Assembly (NCBI RefSeq): GCF_947495255.1
Contig: NZ_CANLYI010000011.1
Coordinates: 62,001 to 126,000 of the forward strand
Reading direction: 5' to 3'
From: an uncultured Winogradskyella sp.
Lineage (GTDB): Bacteria; Bacteroidota; Bacteroidia; Flavobacteriales; Flavobacteriaceae
DNA: 64,000 nucleotides
This document shows positions 27,762 through 37,502 of the stretch, in pieces; the stretch's first letter is position 1, and each line of letters begins with the position of its first letter. Below the pieces are notes generated by a model. It ran no database searches. It saw only the letters and a program-made list of their open reading frames with translations, and was not told where the DNA came from. The translations under genes and the position numbers were made by a program.

Positions 27762-30700
27762 ATGAAATTAAAATTTCAAAGGTCAAGAATTGAAAAATTC
27801 TTATTTCTCTTTTTATTATGTAGTTCATTTGCGCTTATGGCTCAAACTACAGTAAAAGGAAAGGTGGTTTCTAGTTCAGATAATATGCCGTTACCAGGTG
27901 CGTCTGTTATAGAGAAAGGAACAACTAACGGAACTCAAACTGATTTTGATGGAAGATTTACTTTAGAAGTGTCTAGTGAAACATCTGTAATTTCAGTTTC
28001 TTATGTAGGTTTTAAAACTCAAGATGTAAAAGTAACAGGTGGCGAATTAACAATTACGTTAGAAGATGATACCTCTTTATCAGAAGTTGTAGTCGTTGGT
28101 TACGGTACACAAAAGAAAAGTGATATCGTAAATGCAGTAGCTACTACAGATTTAGAAAAAGCGACGTTATCACCAACATCAGATGTTAATGAAATGTTAC
28201 GTGGTAGAATTGCTGGTTTACAAGTAGATGTCGGAGGTGGAACATTAAGACCAGGCGGTACTTCAGAGATTATTTTTAGAGGACAAGGTTCTATTGAAGG
28301 TAATGTAAGTGCTATTTATGTAGTAGATGGTATTATTAGAGATGGTGGCATTGAGGATATTGATGCAGATGATATTGACTCAATTGAATTTCTTAAAGAT
28401 GCTTCTGCTCAAGCAATTTATGGATCTAGAGGTGCTAATGGTGTGGTTTTAATTACAACTAAAAGAGGTAAGGCTGGAAAAATAAGTGTGAGCTATCATG
28501 GTTTCTTATCTACTAAATCAATCGAAAGAAATTTTGATGTTTATAGTGGTCAAGAATTTGCACAATTAAAAAGAGAAGCGGCAAGGTCTACAAATGCTGA
28601 TGATTCTTATTCTCCAGATGATGTTATTTTTTCAGATGTTGAATTAGATAATATTGCTAACAATCGTTTTGTTAATTGGGAAGATGAATTAATGAGAAAT
28701 GGTTTTGTAAATAGCCAAGCTATTAGTGTAAGTGGAGGAACAGATATGACTAAAGTTTTTGGTAGTATTAACTACTTTAAAGAAGATGGTCTAATTCCGA
28801 CATCTAGTTATACAAGAAAAACATTGCGTTTAAATGTAGATCAAAAAATCAGTGATAAATTCTCTGTAAATTTTGATTTAAACATTTTAAATGATGATAC
28901 AGATAGAGCAGCAAACGTTAACGTTATTACAACGTCACCTTTAGGTAGCGCTTATAATGCAGACGGTAGCTTAACTCAATTTCCTAGTGGAGAGGAGTTG
29001 TCTGCATACAATCCAATTTGGAATTTGCGTAATCAAAATCATAATGAAAAAGGAAATGATTTTGTAATCAACGTAACTCCAATGTGGCAAATTACAAAAG
29101 ATTTACAATATCAATTAAAAGCTAACTTAACACGCAGAACAACTAACAGAGGTCAATATTTATCTTCTTTAAGTTCTGCAGGTGATGATGTGAGAGGTAT
29201 TGCTAGACTTGACAATAGGTTAAGCGAATCTTATTTAATTGAAAACATATTGACTTATGATAAAGCCTTTGGTGAGGATCATAAATTCAATTTAACTTTA
29301 GTACAATCAGCTCAAGAAAATGAATATTCTAGAACATTTACTGAAGGACAGGGATTTACAAATGAAGATTTAGGTTACAATGGTATTGCAAGTGCAATTG
29401 GTAATGTAACTGTAGAAAGAGATGGTGATGCCGTAAGGTATTTAGGTTATATGGCTAGAGCAAGATATAATTTAAAGGATAAGTATTTATTCACTGCAAC
29501 AATGAGAGCAGATGGTGCGTCTTTAAATGCAGTTGGTAATAAATGGAGTTACAATCCTGCAGCATCTTTTGCATGGAAATTGCACAACGAAAGCTTTTTA
29601 GAAGATGTTGATGCTGTACAAGAATTAAAATTTAGAGCGAGTTATGGTTCTTTAGTAAATGATTTAGGTATTGCTTATACATCACTTTTTACTGCTGATC
29701 CTCAGCCTTATATTTTTGATGAGCAGTCAGCTTCAGGTTATTCACCTTCTGTAATTTTACCGAATTTAGATTTACAATTCGAAAGAGTAACAACCCTCAA
29801 CCTTGGTGTAGATTTTTCAATATTTAAAAGAGTGTTAACAGGTAATATTAACTGGTACGATGCCAGAACTAAAGATTTGTTATTGAAGAGAGGTGTTCCT
29901 TCAACAACAGGTTATCAGTTTACTTACTTTAATGCAGGTGAAATGCAGAATACTGGTATCGAATTAGGTTTAACAGCTAACATCTTCAATACTGATGATT
30001 TTAAATGGTCAGTTTCTACCAACTGGTCTAATAACCGAAACGAAATTAAAGAATTATATACGGATGGTAATGGAGATGATATTACAGAGGATACTACTTA
30101 TAATTATTATGTAGGTCAACCAGTTGGTGTTATTTATCAATATGCATTTGATGGTATATGGCAAGAAGGTGATGATTTTGAAAATGCACCACAAGCCAAT
30201 CCAGATTCAGCATTAACACAAACAGATCTTAGACCTGGTGATATAAGAATAAAGGATGTTAATGGTGTAGACGACGACGGAAATATTATTCCTGGTCCTG
30301 ATGGTAAAATTACACAAGAAGACCGTGTATTTATAGATCCAAATCCAGACTGGTTTGGTTCATTCTCAACAAACATAGAGTATAAAGGGTTCGATTTATT
30401 TTTAGACTTTTACGTTGTTGAAGGTGCTACAAAAGTAAACCCATTTTTAAACACTTATAATAATGGTGGTACTTTAGAAGGAAAGTTAAATGGTGTTAAG
30501 GTAGATTATTATACGCCAGAAAATCCTTCAACATCATTTCCAAGACCAAACGCAGATTCTGCTCCATTATACTTAAATGCTTTAGCAGTTAAAGATGCAT
30601 CTTATGTAAGATTAAGAACGGTAAGTTTAGGTTATACATTACCAGAAACGGTAACATCTAAGTTGAGTTTAGATCAAATAAGATTTTATATGACCGCTAC

Positions 30701-30830
30701 TAATGTGTTTACAAGTACAGATTACATAGGTTATAGTCCTGAAGTAAATATTAGATCTACGTTTTCTAATGCAGATTCAGGTTATCCAGATGCAAGATCA
30801 TTCACTTTCGGAGTAAGAGTTAAATTTTAA
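27762..30830 (+). CDS. SusC/RagA-family TonB-dependent transporter
   Basis: A 1022-residue outer-membrane importer. A signal peptide ends at SFALMAQ. A carboxypeptidase-regulatory-like domain (VKGKVVSSSDNMPLPGASVIEKGT) follows at residues 31-105, then the SusC marker VVVVGYGTQKKSD. The plug domain (about 115-225) contains SIEFLKDASAQAIYGSRGANGVVLITTKRG. A 22-strand barrel runs to a terminal Phe. It pairs with the SusD 20 bases downstream. Context suggests glycerophosphodiesters or glycerol-phosphate-containing glycans as substrate. Confidence 0.93.
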   Translation: MKLKFQRSRIEKFLFLFLLCSSFALMAQTTVKGKVVSSSDNMPLPGASVIEKGTTNGTQTDFDGRFTLEVSSETSVISVSYVGFKTQDVKVTGGELTITLEDDTSLSEVVVVGYGTQKKSDIVNAVATTDLEKATLSPTSDVNEMLRGRIAGLQVDVGGGTLRPGGTSEIIFRGQGSIEGNVSAIYVVDGIIRDGGIEDIDADDIDSIEFLKDASAQAIYGSRGANGVVLITTKRGKAGKISVSYHGFLSTKSIERNFDVYSGQEFAQLKREAARSTNADDSYSPDDVIFSDVELDNIANNRFVNWEDELMRNGFVNSQAISVSGGTDMTKVFGSINYFKEDGLIPTSSYTRKTLRLNVDQKISDKFSVNFDLNILNDDTDRAANVNVITTSPLGSAYNADGSLTQFPSGEELSAYNPIWNLRNQNHNEKGNDFVINVTPMWQITKDLQYQLKANLTRRTTNRGQYLSSLSSAGDDVRGIARLDNRLSESYLIENILTYDKAFGEDHKFNLTLVQSAQENEYSRTFTEGQGFTNEDLGYNGIASAIGNVTVERDGDAVRYLGYMARARYNLKDKYLFTATMRADGASLNAVGNKWSYNPAASFAWKLHNESFLEDVDAVQELKFRASYGSLVNDLGIAYTSLFTADPQPYIFDEQSASGYSPSVILPNLDLQFERVTTLNLGVDFSIFKRVLTGNINWYDARTKDLLLKRGVPSTTGYQFTYFNAGEMQNTGIELGLTANIFNTDDFKWSVSTNWSNNRNEIKELYTDGNGDDITEDTTYNYYVGQPVGVIYQYAFDGIWQEGDDFENAPQANPDSALTQTDLRPGDIRIKDVNGVDDDGNIIPGPDGKITQEDRVFIDPNPDWFGSFSTNIEYKGFDLFLDFYVVEGATKVNPFLNTYNNGGTLEGKLNGVKVDYYTPENPSTSFPRPNADSAPLYLNALAVKDASYVRLRTVSLGYTLPETVTSKLSLDQIRFYMTATNVFTSTDYIGYSPEVNIRSTFSNADSGYPDARSFTFGVRVKF

Positions 30831-30850
30831 TTAAAAAAAAGAATAATATT

Positions 30851-32464
30851 ATGAAAACGAAGTTTTTTTATTCAAAACTAAAAGGTAGCTTAATGCTAAC
30901 TATGGCGCTATTCTTCGTTGTAACTTCTTGTGAAGATTACTTAGAAGAGCAACCGAGTACATTAATCGATTCTGGTTATGTGTTTACTACTGAAGAGGGT
31001 TTAAAGTCAGGTGTAGTAAGTTTATATAAATTTGAAAGAGATCGTTACGATGCAAGTACAGAAGATTTTATGGGATCAGTATTGATGTCATCTCGAAGCG
31101 ATTTGGTTTTTGCAAGAACAGGATATACTGGTTTAATGGGGAGATACGAAAGAGGTATTTCTGCAGTAGATCAAGGCTCTAATTTTGCATCGTCATTATT
31201 TTGGAAACATTTTTATAACATGACTAATAAAGCAACAGCTATTATTAATGCAGCTGACGTTGTTGAAGGTGTGGACGAAGATGCAAGAAAGAAAATTTTA
31301 GCTGAGGCTAAGTATTTTAGAGCGCATTCTTATTTTTATTTATACAGAATGTATAATAACATTTTTGTGACTACAGAAACAGTAACTGTAGATAATGCTT
31401 TTGATGTGGTTAACGATAGATCTTCTGATGCTGAAATCTTTGCACTTATTAACAGTGATTTAGATTACGCTATTGAGAATTTAGATTGGACAGACACATT
31501 TGGTCGTGTTACAAAAGGAACTGCGAAACATGTAAAAGCAAAAGTTGCAATGTGGCAAGGTGATTGGACAGAAGCTAAAACTCAAGCATTAGATGTTATT
31601 GAAAGTCCAGATAGTCCTCATAGTTTGGTGAGTAGTACAGCAGATGTATTTGCTGGTGACAGAAATAATTCAGAGTCTTTATTTGTAGTTCAAGCCTTAG
31701 ACGATGTTCTTGGTGGTGGAGCTACAACTATGATGAATGCAAATTATGTAACACAGTATTTTCAGATTTCAGGTATTGAGTCTAATATAGAACAAGGAGG
31801 TAGAGGATTCTCAAGAATTCTTCCAAATCTATATCTGTTAAATTTATTGGCTGAAGATCCTAATGACACTAGAGATGATGATACCTATTTTAGATTAAAA
31901 TACTATTATACGTCGGGTGATAGAACTGGTGAGGAGTTAGACAATTATGAGCCTATTACTGATTTAGACAATCCTTCGTCATCTTATCAAAACTACTATA
32001 AGAGAATGCATCCTTCTTGTATAAAATTTGCGCAAGAAGATGATAATCCAGATTCATATTTAAACAGAAGTAATATTACGGTTTACAGATTAGCAGAGAC
32101 TTATTTAATTGCGGCAGAAGCAATAATGAGATCTACAGGTGATCCATTACCATATATTAATGCTGTAAGAGAAAGAGCAGGTGCAGCACCTGTTACAAGT
32201 GTAGATCAACAAACAATTTTAGATGAGCGCGCAAGAGAGTTATCTTTTGAAGGTCAACGTTGGTTTACGCTAAAAAGAATGGGTCAAAGTGTTATAGATA
32301 CACAAATGACTAGTTATGCAGGTGATGGTGAATATTTCCCAGCTAATTTGGGTTCTAAAGATCCTAGAGAAAACTGGCAATCACATTTCATTAACTGGCC
32401 AATTGCTCAAAGAGACTTAGATTTATTAGGACCAGATTATCCTCAAAATTTAGGTTACGAATAG
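30851..32464 (+). CDS. SusD/RagB-family surface lipoprotein
   Basis: A 537-residue substrate-binding lid of the SusCD complex. The lipobox is VVTSC, and the following CEDYLEEQPSTL is a typical lipoprotein export and SusD start. TPR-like helical repeats (AEAKYFRAHSYFYLYRMYNN; AKHVKAKVAMWQGDWTEA) and the C-terminal RAGE segment (NAVRERAGAAPVTSVDQQTILDERARELSFEGQRWFTLKRMG) are clear. It is the last gene before a strong terminator. Confidence 0.92.
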   Translation: MKTKFFYSKLKGSLMLTMALFFVVTSCEDYLEEQPSTLIDSGYVFTTEEGLKSGVVSLYKFERDRYDASTEDFMGSVLMSSRSDLVFARTGYTGLMGRYERGISAVDQGSNFASSLFWKHFYNMTNKATAIINAADVVEGVDEDARKKILAEAKYFRAHSYFYLYRMYNNIFVTTETVTVDNAFDVVNDRSSDAEIFALINSDLDYAIENLDWTDTFGRVTKGTAKHVKAKVAMWQGDWTEAKTQALDVIESPDSPHSLVSSTADVFAGDRNNSESLFVVQALDDVLGGGATTMMNANYVTQYFQISGIESNIEQGGRGFSRILPNLYLLNLLAEDPNDTRDDDTYFRLKYYYTSGDRTGEELDNYEPITDLDNPSSSYQNYYKRMHPSCIKFAQEDDNPDSYLNRSNITVYRLAETYLIAAEAIMRSTGDPLPYINAVRERAGAAPVTSVDQQTILDERARELSFEGQRWFTLKRMGQSVIDTQMTSYAGDGEYFPANLGSKDPRENWQSHFINWPIAQRDLDLLGPDYPQNLGYE

Positions 32465-32486
32465 TTGTTTATTATTTAGTTAGTTA

Positions 32487-32517
32487 ATAGGGCAAGTTCG
32501 CTTGTCCTATTTTTTTA
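32487..32517 (+). terminator. intrinsic terminator after susD
   Basis: ATAGGGCAAG, tetraloop TTCG, CTTGTCCTAT and seven T residues. The 10-bp stem has one G-T pair. A second palindrome, TAGAGAC-TTT-GTCTCTA (32527-32543), follows without a T-run. Confidence 0.85.
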
Positions 32518-32569
32518 CTTTTTATGTAGAGACTTTGTCTCTATGATTTAAATTATAATATTATTACTT

Positions 32570-33376
32570 ATGCGTTATTTAATTGTTTTGATATTTTGTA
32601 TTGGATTTGTATCCTGCAATACATCTACTAATGAGTCTGAAATTATTTTTGCAGATAATCAAGTTGTTGCACACAGAGGTGCATGGAAAACTAAAGGCTT
32701 ACCAAAAAATTCTATCGCAGCCTTAAAGGAAGCAATAAACTTAAAATGTACTGGGTCTGAATTTGATGTTAGAATGACGTCAGATGAAGTCTTAATTGTA
32801 ACTCATGATGGCGATTTTGGAGGTTTAGATATAGAATCTAATACTTATGAAGAATTAGCTAAACATAAATTACCAAATGGTGAAACACTGCCAACATTAA
32901 AAGATTTTATTTTAGCAGGAATGGCCAATAACACTACTACTGGTTTGGTTTGTGAAATAAAACCTTCAAAAATTGAAGGTCGTAATATGTTGATGGCAGA
33001 TAAAACTGTAGCCTTAGTTAAAGAATTAAAGGCAGATGCTTACATTGCTTATTACATAAGTTTTGGGTATGAGATTATTAAGCATATTAAGAAGATTGAT
33101 CCCAATGCAAAAGTGTTATATCTTGATGGCTCTAAAACACCTGAAGTATTAAAGAATGATAGTATTACAGGTTTAGATTATTTAATTTACAAGTTTAAAT
33201 CAAAGCCAGAATGGGTGACTGAAGCTAAAAGTTTAGGTTTAAAACTTAATTCTTGGACAGCCAATAAACAAGAAGATATCGATTGGTTATTAGAAAAAGA
33301 TTTTGATTATATCACAACGGATGAGCCAGAATTAGCCTTTGATAGAATTAAAGAATTAGCTGGTAAGACTAAATAG
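32570..33376 (+). CDS. glycerophosphodiester phosphodiesterase, lipoprotein
   Basis: A 268-residue GDPD. The lipobox FVSC places it in the envelope. The TIM-barrel signatures VVAHRGAWKTKGLPKNS, GSEFDVRMTSDEVLIVTHD and CEIKP carry the metal and catalytic His/Glu/Asp residues. The C-terminus has LNSWTANKQEDIDWLLEKDFDYITTDEP, the usual closing strand. It hydrolyses glycerophosphodiesters to glycerol-3-phosphate and an alcohol, feeding glpD directly. It lies 105 bases after susD. Confidence 0.9.
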   Translation: MRYLIVLIFCIGFVSCNTSTNESEIIFADNQVVAHRGAWKTKGLPKNSIAALKEAINLKCTGSEFDVRMTSDEVLIVTHDGDFGGLDIESNTYEELAKHKLPNGETLPTLKDFILAGMANNTTTGLVCEIKPSKIEGRNMLMADKTVALVKELKADAYIAYYISFGYEIIKHIKKIDPNAKVLYLDGSKTPEVLKNDSITGLDYLIYKFKSKPEWVTEAKSLGLKLNSWTANKQEDIDWLLEKDFDYITTDEPELAFDRIKELAGKTK

Positions 33377-33437
33377 GTTGTTTAATTTATTATATTAATA
33401 AATCTTTAATGCTCTAATTTTATTAAACGAACATTGA

Positions 33438-33480
33438 TGATTTAAATCATTTTTTGTTTCGTGTACTTTTGGTAAATTTA
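33438..33480 (+). promoter_or_regulatory. FNR-type promoter A
   Basis: TGATTTAAATCA (33438-33449, within a 14-base perfect palindrome), 23 bases, then -7 element TAAATTTA (33473-33480). It drives the universal stress protein at 33496. Confidence 0.85.
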
Positions 33481-33495
33481 AATAAATCAAAAATC

Positions 33496-34329
33496 ATGAA
33501 ACAGATTCTTCTACTTACAGATTTTTCTAAAAATTCAATTAATGCTATTCATTATGCTTTACATTTATTTAAAGCCTATGAGTGTAATTTCTATTTTCTT
33601 CATGTAGAAAATTCTAAAGCTTACATCAGTGATGATTTAGTAATGGGAGGCGGTCAAAGTCTTTATGATTCTGTTTTAAAAAAATCCAAAAACAAACTGA
33701 TTAAGCTTGTTAATGGCATTGAAAAGAAATTTGAGAGTGATAATTTTAAATTTCAAAGTTTGGTAGATTATGATGGTTTATCAGAAGCTATTAATCAAGT
33801 TGTAGCTTCTAAAGCTATTGAGTTAGTTGTAATGGGAAGTAATGGTGTAACAGGTGCTTCAGAAACTGTTTTTGGTAGCAATACTATTAATGTGATTAGA
33901 AATGTAGATTGTCCAACATTGGTTATCCCTGAAGGATTTCCTTATAAAAAACCAACAGAATTATTACTGCCATTAGATTTGGATGATGCATTACATAGTA
34001 AAGCTTTTTCTGCTCTATTAAGTTTCACAAAACCATTTAGTGATAGAATACATTTATTAAGAATAAACCCAAAGGCTGAATTAGCTCAGAGAAGAGATTT
34101 AGATACAAATTATATCAATGGTTTTGATAAAGCTTTAAACTATGTTTATCACGCTATTGAAGATGTACCAATGGAATTCGCTGTTAGTTGTTATACACAA
34201 ACACATCCAATAGATTTAATGGCTTTATTGGTGCAAAAAGAAAGCTTTTTCGAACGCTTTTTTACAGGTTCTTCTACCACTAAAATTAGTAATCAATTAA
34301 GAGTACCATTGTTAGTGTTTCATTTTTAA
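33496..34329 (+). CDS. tandem universal stress protein (Usp 1)
   Basis: 277 residues with two Usp domains. The first starts MKQILLLTDFSKNSINAIHYAL and has the nucleotide-binding pattern G-2x-G-9x-GS (MGSNGVTGASETVFGSNT). The second half is diverged and lacks that motif. The start at 33496 matches all other copies; the frame is open further upstream but overlaps promoter A. It is the only plus-strand copy of the seven Usp genes. A role in low-oxygen or energy-stress survival is inferred from the promoter. Confidence 0.88.
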   Translation: MKQILLLTDFSKNSINAIHYALHLFKAYECNFYFLHVENSKAYISDDLVMGGGQSLYDSVLKKSKNKLIKLVNGIEKKFESDNFKFQSLVDYDGLSEAINQVVASKAIELVVMGSNGVTGASETVFGSNTINVIRNVDCPTLVIPEGFPYKKPTELLLPLDLDDALHSKAFSALLSFTKPFSDRIHLLRINPKAELAQRRDLDTNYINGFDKALNYVYHAIEDVPMEFAVSCYTQTHPIDLMALLVQKESFFERFFTGSSTTKISNQLRVPLLVFHF

Positions 34330-34384
34330 TGAAATAAATTTTAATAAGTAAAAGCAGTGCAAATTTTGATATAGTTGAAATCAC

Positions 34385-35047
34385 TTACTTTATAACTTGT
34401 GGTTCGGAATAAACTGAATTTGGATTTATAAGTTGTTGATCTTCTAAAACTGCAATGACTAAATTTACATATTCAGAAACTGTTTTTTCAATAGATTTTG
34501 GGTCTGTGATACTTATGTAGCCTTTCCAAATCAACTCTCTTTCTTTTGTAGGGCAAATACAAGACATGGATGTTTCTGCATTATATACAGTGTATTCATT
34601 ATAATATTCAGGATTGTAAAAGGCATCTTGGTATCTTAAATAATCATCTCTAAATTTAGTGTTTGTATTAAAGTCACTACCAAATTTTTGTTTGTATTCT
34701 ATCTTATCTTCTACTCCAATTACTTTAGAAAAAAGAATAGTATCAAAGCCCGCATCAATTAAATCAGATTCTAGACTTTCTAATTCATCTTCGGTCATTT
34801 TTTCCGTTCTAAATTGAGGTTCTATAAAATCTAAACTCATTACAGTTTCAATTCCTCTTAATTCTAATTGGGTTTTTAGTTTATTTTCAAATTGTTGTCT
34901 AGCCTCAATATTAGAGGTTAAACCTATAACAAATACTTTAGTAGGTTCATACGTATCTATATCTGGGTTTTTCCAGTTTTCTGTAAGCTGGGTAGAATTA
35001 CAACTAAATAATACAAGCGTTAAAATAATAATGAGCGACCTTTTCAT
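34385..35047 (-). CDS. conserved lipoprotein, unknown function
   Basis: 220 residues with lipobox LFSC and the mature start CNSTQLTENWKNPD. The following KVFVIGLTSNIEARQQFENKLKTQLELRGIE reads as an alpha/beta domain resembling outer-membrane assembly or GNA1162/CsgG-like lipoproteins. No catalytic motif was recognised. It follows the 149-residue gene by 13 bases and may be cotranscribed from the Hsp20 promoter through an attenuating hairpin. Confidence 0.6.
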   Translation of the reverse strand: MKRSLIIILTLVLFSCNSTQLTENWKNPDIDTYEPTKVFVIGLTSNIEARQQFENKLKTQLELRGIETVMSLDFIEPQFRTEKMTEDELESLESDLIDAGFDTILFSKVIGVEDKIEYKQKFGSDFNTNTKFRDDYLRYQDAFYNPEYYNEYTVYNAETSMSCICPTKERELIWKGYISITDPKSIEKTVSEYVNLVIAVLEDQQLINPNSVYSEPQVIK

Positions 35048-35060
35048 GATGTTTTGATTT

Positions 35061-35510
35061 TTAGGTTTTGTCTAGTAAATGGTTTCGTTTGTCTTCTTTT
35101 TTTATAGATTTTATAATTTCAAAAATTTGAGCTTTTAAACTTTTATAATATTTGTCAAATTCACTTAATTCTAAAATTAAACCACGATGAGACTTTCTAT
35201 AAGCGGCTTCTTCTTTCGTTTGGTTTACGCCATCTAACATAATTTCAAGGTCATTTTCATGCACTTTAATAGCCTCTATTAATAGATTGTTCTTTTTTTG
35301 AGAACGGTTTAAGGCATCTATGATTTCTTTATTATTTGAAAATTTTTCTGGTTCTATAAGCTGTAAAGTAAACGACTTAATTAAATCTTCAAAAAAGAGA
35401 TGTTCATCTTTTATGAATAATAACTCTGATAGCCATTCTTTAGAATCTTGATGCATTTGCTCTGCACTTAACCATTCTACATATTTTGATTGTGTTTGTG
35501 TAGTTTTCAT
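35061..35510 (-). CDS. hypothetical helical protein
   Basis: 149 residues, predicted almost fully alpha-helical with charged heptads (LFFEDLIKSFTLQLIEPEKF; EFDKYYKSLKAQIFEIIKSIKK). There is no signal peptide or recognised domain. It lies downstream of Hsp20 in the stress island, separated by a stem-loop, so it is probably a stress-associated cytosolic protein. Function unknown. Confidence 0.6.
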   Translation of the reverse strand: MKTTQTQSKYVEWLSAEQMHQDSKEWLSELLFIKDEHLFFEDLIKSFTLQLIEPEKFSNNKEIIDALNRSQKKNNLLIEAIKVHENDLEIMLDGVNQTKEEAAYRKSHRGLILELSEFDKYYKSLKAQIFEIIKSIKKEDKRNHLLDKT

Positions 35511-35531
35511 GTTTATACATTTAATGATTTA

Positions 35532-35567
35532 AAAGCAGAAAGCAATTGAAGTGTTACTTTCTGCTTT
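35532..35567 (-). terminator. stem-loop after Hsp20
   Basis: AAAGCAGAAAG (35532-35542) and CTTTCTGCTTT (35557-35567) form a perfect 11-bp stem with a 14-base loop. On the minus strand a short TTTT follows, so it can end or attenuate the Hsp20 transcript. Confidence 0.6.
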
Positions 35568-35574
35568 CTTTTAC

Positions 35575-36027
35575 TTAGTGAACTTCTATCACTTTTTTAG
35601 GTTGTTCTTTTGATTCTGCTTTTTTCTGAAGATTCAGTTTTAAAATACCATCTTTGTAAATAGCATTAACGTTTTGGTTAACATTAACAGACTTAGGAAG
35701 ACTTAAAGATCTTTTAAAAGAATTATAGCTGAATTCCTTACGCGTAAATTCTTCTTCTTTTTCCTCTTTTTCGTGTTTTTTTTCACCACAAACATTTAGA
35801 ATATTGTTACTGATAGTGACTTCAAAATCTTTTTTTGAAAAACCAGGAGCAGCAAACTCTACATCAAAACTATTCTCAGATTCCTTAACATTCATTGCTG
35901 GCATTAAGTTATCTTCTTCAAAGAAATCGTTGTTAAAAAAGTCATCGTTGCTCAAAAAACTTTTTAATCCATCATTGTTCCAAGTTGGGAACTTACGTCT
36001 TCTGTTGTTAGATTTAATAAGTGACAT
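35575..36027 (-). CDS. small heat shock protein Hsp20 (alpha-crystallin type)
   Basis: 150 residues. An alpha-crystallin domain spans about 45-140 (MNVKESENSFDVEFAAPGFSKKDFEVTISNNILNVCGEKKHEKEEKEEEFTRKEFSYNSFKRSLSLP). The usual hydrophobic C-terminal tail with an IxI/V motif is replaced by KKVIEVH. It is an ATP-independent holdase. FNR-type promoter B drives it. The pairing of Hsp20 with Usp proteins parallels hypoxia regulons of other bacteria. Confidence 0.92.
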   Translation of the reverse strand: MSLIKSNNRRRKFPTWNNDGLKSFLSNDDFFNNDFFEEDNLMPAMNVKESENSFDVEFAAPGFSKKDFEVTISNNILNVCGEKKHEKEEKEEEFTRKEFSYNSFKRSLSLPKSVNVNQNVNAIYKDGILKLNLQKKAESKEQPKKVIEVH

Positions 36028-36067
36028 AATTTTAAAATTTAGATGTTATACTTAATATTTTCTATAC

Positions 36068-36110
36068 TAAAAGTAGAGAGTTTAATTAGGTTTTAAAATG
36101 ATTTAAGTCA
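36068..36110 (-). promoter_or_regulatory. FNR-type promoter B
   Basis: On the minus strand TGACTTAAATCA (36110-36099), 23 bases, then TACTTTTA (36075-36068). It drives Hsp20 with a leader of about 35 bases. Confidence 0.85.
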
Positions 36111-36125
36111 GTTGGTTACATGTTT

Positions 36126-37499
36126 TTAAATTACTACTTTCTCTACGTCAGATAATTTAGGAATAGTGACATTCCAATTATAAACGTCTTTAATTTTTAC
36201 TCTAAAGGCATCTAAAGCATTTGGCTCTCCATGAACTAAATACACCTTTTCTGGTATGTTCTTAATAGCACTCATCCAATTAATTAAATCATTTTGGTCT
36301 GCATGCGCAGATAAACTATCGATATTTTTTATCGTTGCTTTAACCGGATAATATTTTCCGAAGAAACGAATTTCGTGAGTACCTTCTTGTAATTGTCTAC
36401 CTCGTGTTCCTTCGGCTTGGTAGCCTACTAATAATACAGTAGTAGAGGGTTCATCTATAAGTTGTTTTAAATAGGTGAGTACGCGTCCTCCTGTTACCAT
36501 TCCACTACCTGCAATAACAATTTTAGAACGTTTATCATCAATAGTTTCCCAAGTTTCTCTATAAGATTCAACAATGTTTACATGGTTACACATGGCATTG
36601 TAATCTTCGTCAGATAATTTGTGCCATTTAGGAAAGCGTTTAAAAACACTAAGAACATTGTTTCCCATAGGACTATCAATAAAAATAGGAATGTTGGGTA
36701 TTTTATTTTTCTTATAAAGTTGCCATAAAATAAACATCAAGGTTTGTAAACGCTCTACAGCAAAACTCGGAATGATTAAATTTCCTTTTTTCTCTATGGT
36801 GTTAAGTATAATATCAGTTAGTATATCTTCAACATCTTCTTTAGGGTGTAACTTATTACCATAAGTGCTTTCTATAAATAGATAATCTGCCCATTCAGGC
36901 TTTTTTGGTTCATAAAGCAAATAATCATGGCTTCTCCCAATGTCTCCAGAAAATACAAAACGTTTATTGTTTATGTTTAATTCAATAAAGGTAGCACCAA
37001 TAATATGACCATTATATTGAAAACGATAGGAGATATGTTCAGATAAAGTAATCCATTTGTCTTGCAATTGTGCTTCAAATAATTCAATAGTTTTTTCTGC
37101 ATCTTTAATGGTATAGAACGGTAGTGCAGGTTCGTGTTTACTGTATTTTTCTTTGTTGGCTTTTTCAGCTTCTTCTTCATGGATTTTGGCGCTATCTTTT
37201 AATATTATTTCTGCTATGGCAAGTGTTGGTGCTGTACCTATTATTTTTCCATGGAAACCTTGTTTAATTAAACGTGGTAAATAACCAACATGGTCAAGAT
37301 GTCCATGAGTAAGTAAAACAACATCTATTGACGAAACATCAACAGGTAAATTAGTCCAGTTTAGCTCACGTAATTCCTTTAATCCTTGAAACATTCCACA
37401 ATCTATTAGAATGTTTTTTTCTGAAGTTTCAATTAAATACTTAGAACCAGTAACAACACCAGATGCGCCTAAGAAATTTATTTTAGCAAAATTTTCCAT
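36126..37499 (-). CDS. metallo-beta-lactamase/beta-CASP ribonuclease-like protein
   Basis: 457 residues. The MBL fold has the zinc motif LTHGHLDHVGYLPRL and later FSGDIGRSHD. The beta-CASP and C-terminal RMMBL parts have FIDSPMG, GSGMVTGGRVLTYL, GYQAEGTRGRQL and SLSAHADQNDLINWM. This matches the CPSF73/RNase J-related exo/endoribonuclease group. It is 3 bases downstream of the ATP-cone nuclease gene. A role in RNA turnover under energy limitation is inferred. Confidence 0.85.
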   Translation of the reverse strand: MENFAKINFLGASGVVTGSKYLIETSEKNILIDCGMFQGLKELRELNWTNLPVDVSSIDVVLLTHGHLDHVGYLPRLIKQGFHGKIIGTAPTLAIAEIILKDSAKIHEEEAEKANKEKYSKHEPALPFYTIKDAEKTIELFEAQLQDKWITLSEHISYRFQYNGHIIGATFIELNINNKRFVFSGDIGRSHDYLLYEPKKPEWADYLFIESTYGNKLHPKEDVEDILTDIILNTIEKKGNLIIPSFAVERLQTLMFILWQLYKKNKIPNIPIFIDSPMGNNVLSVFKRFPKWHKLSDEDYNAMCNHVNIVESYRETWETIDDKRSKIVIAGSGMVTGGRVLTYLKQLIDEPSTTVLLVGYQAEGTRGRQLQEGTHEIRFFGKYYPVKATIKNIDSLSAHADQNDLINWMSAIKNIPEKVYLVHGEPNALDAFRVKIKDVYNWNVTIPKLSDVEKVVI

Positions 37500-37502
37500 G
37501 AC

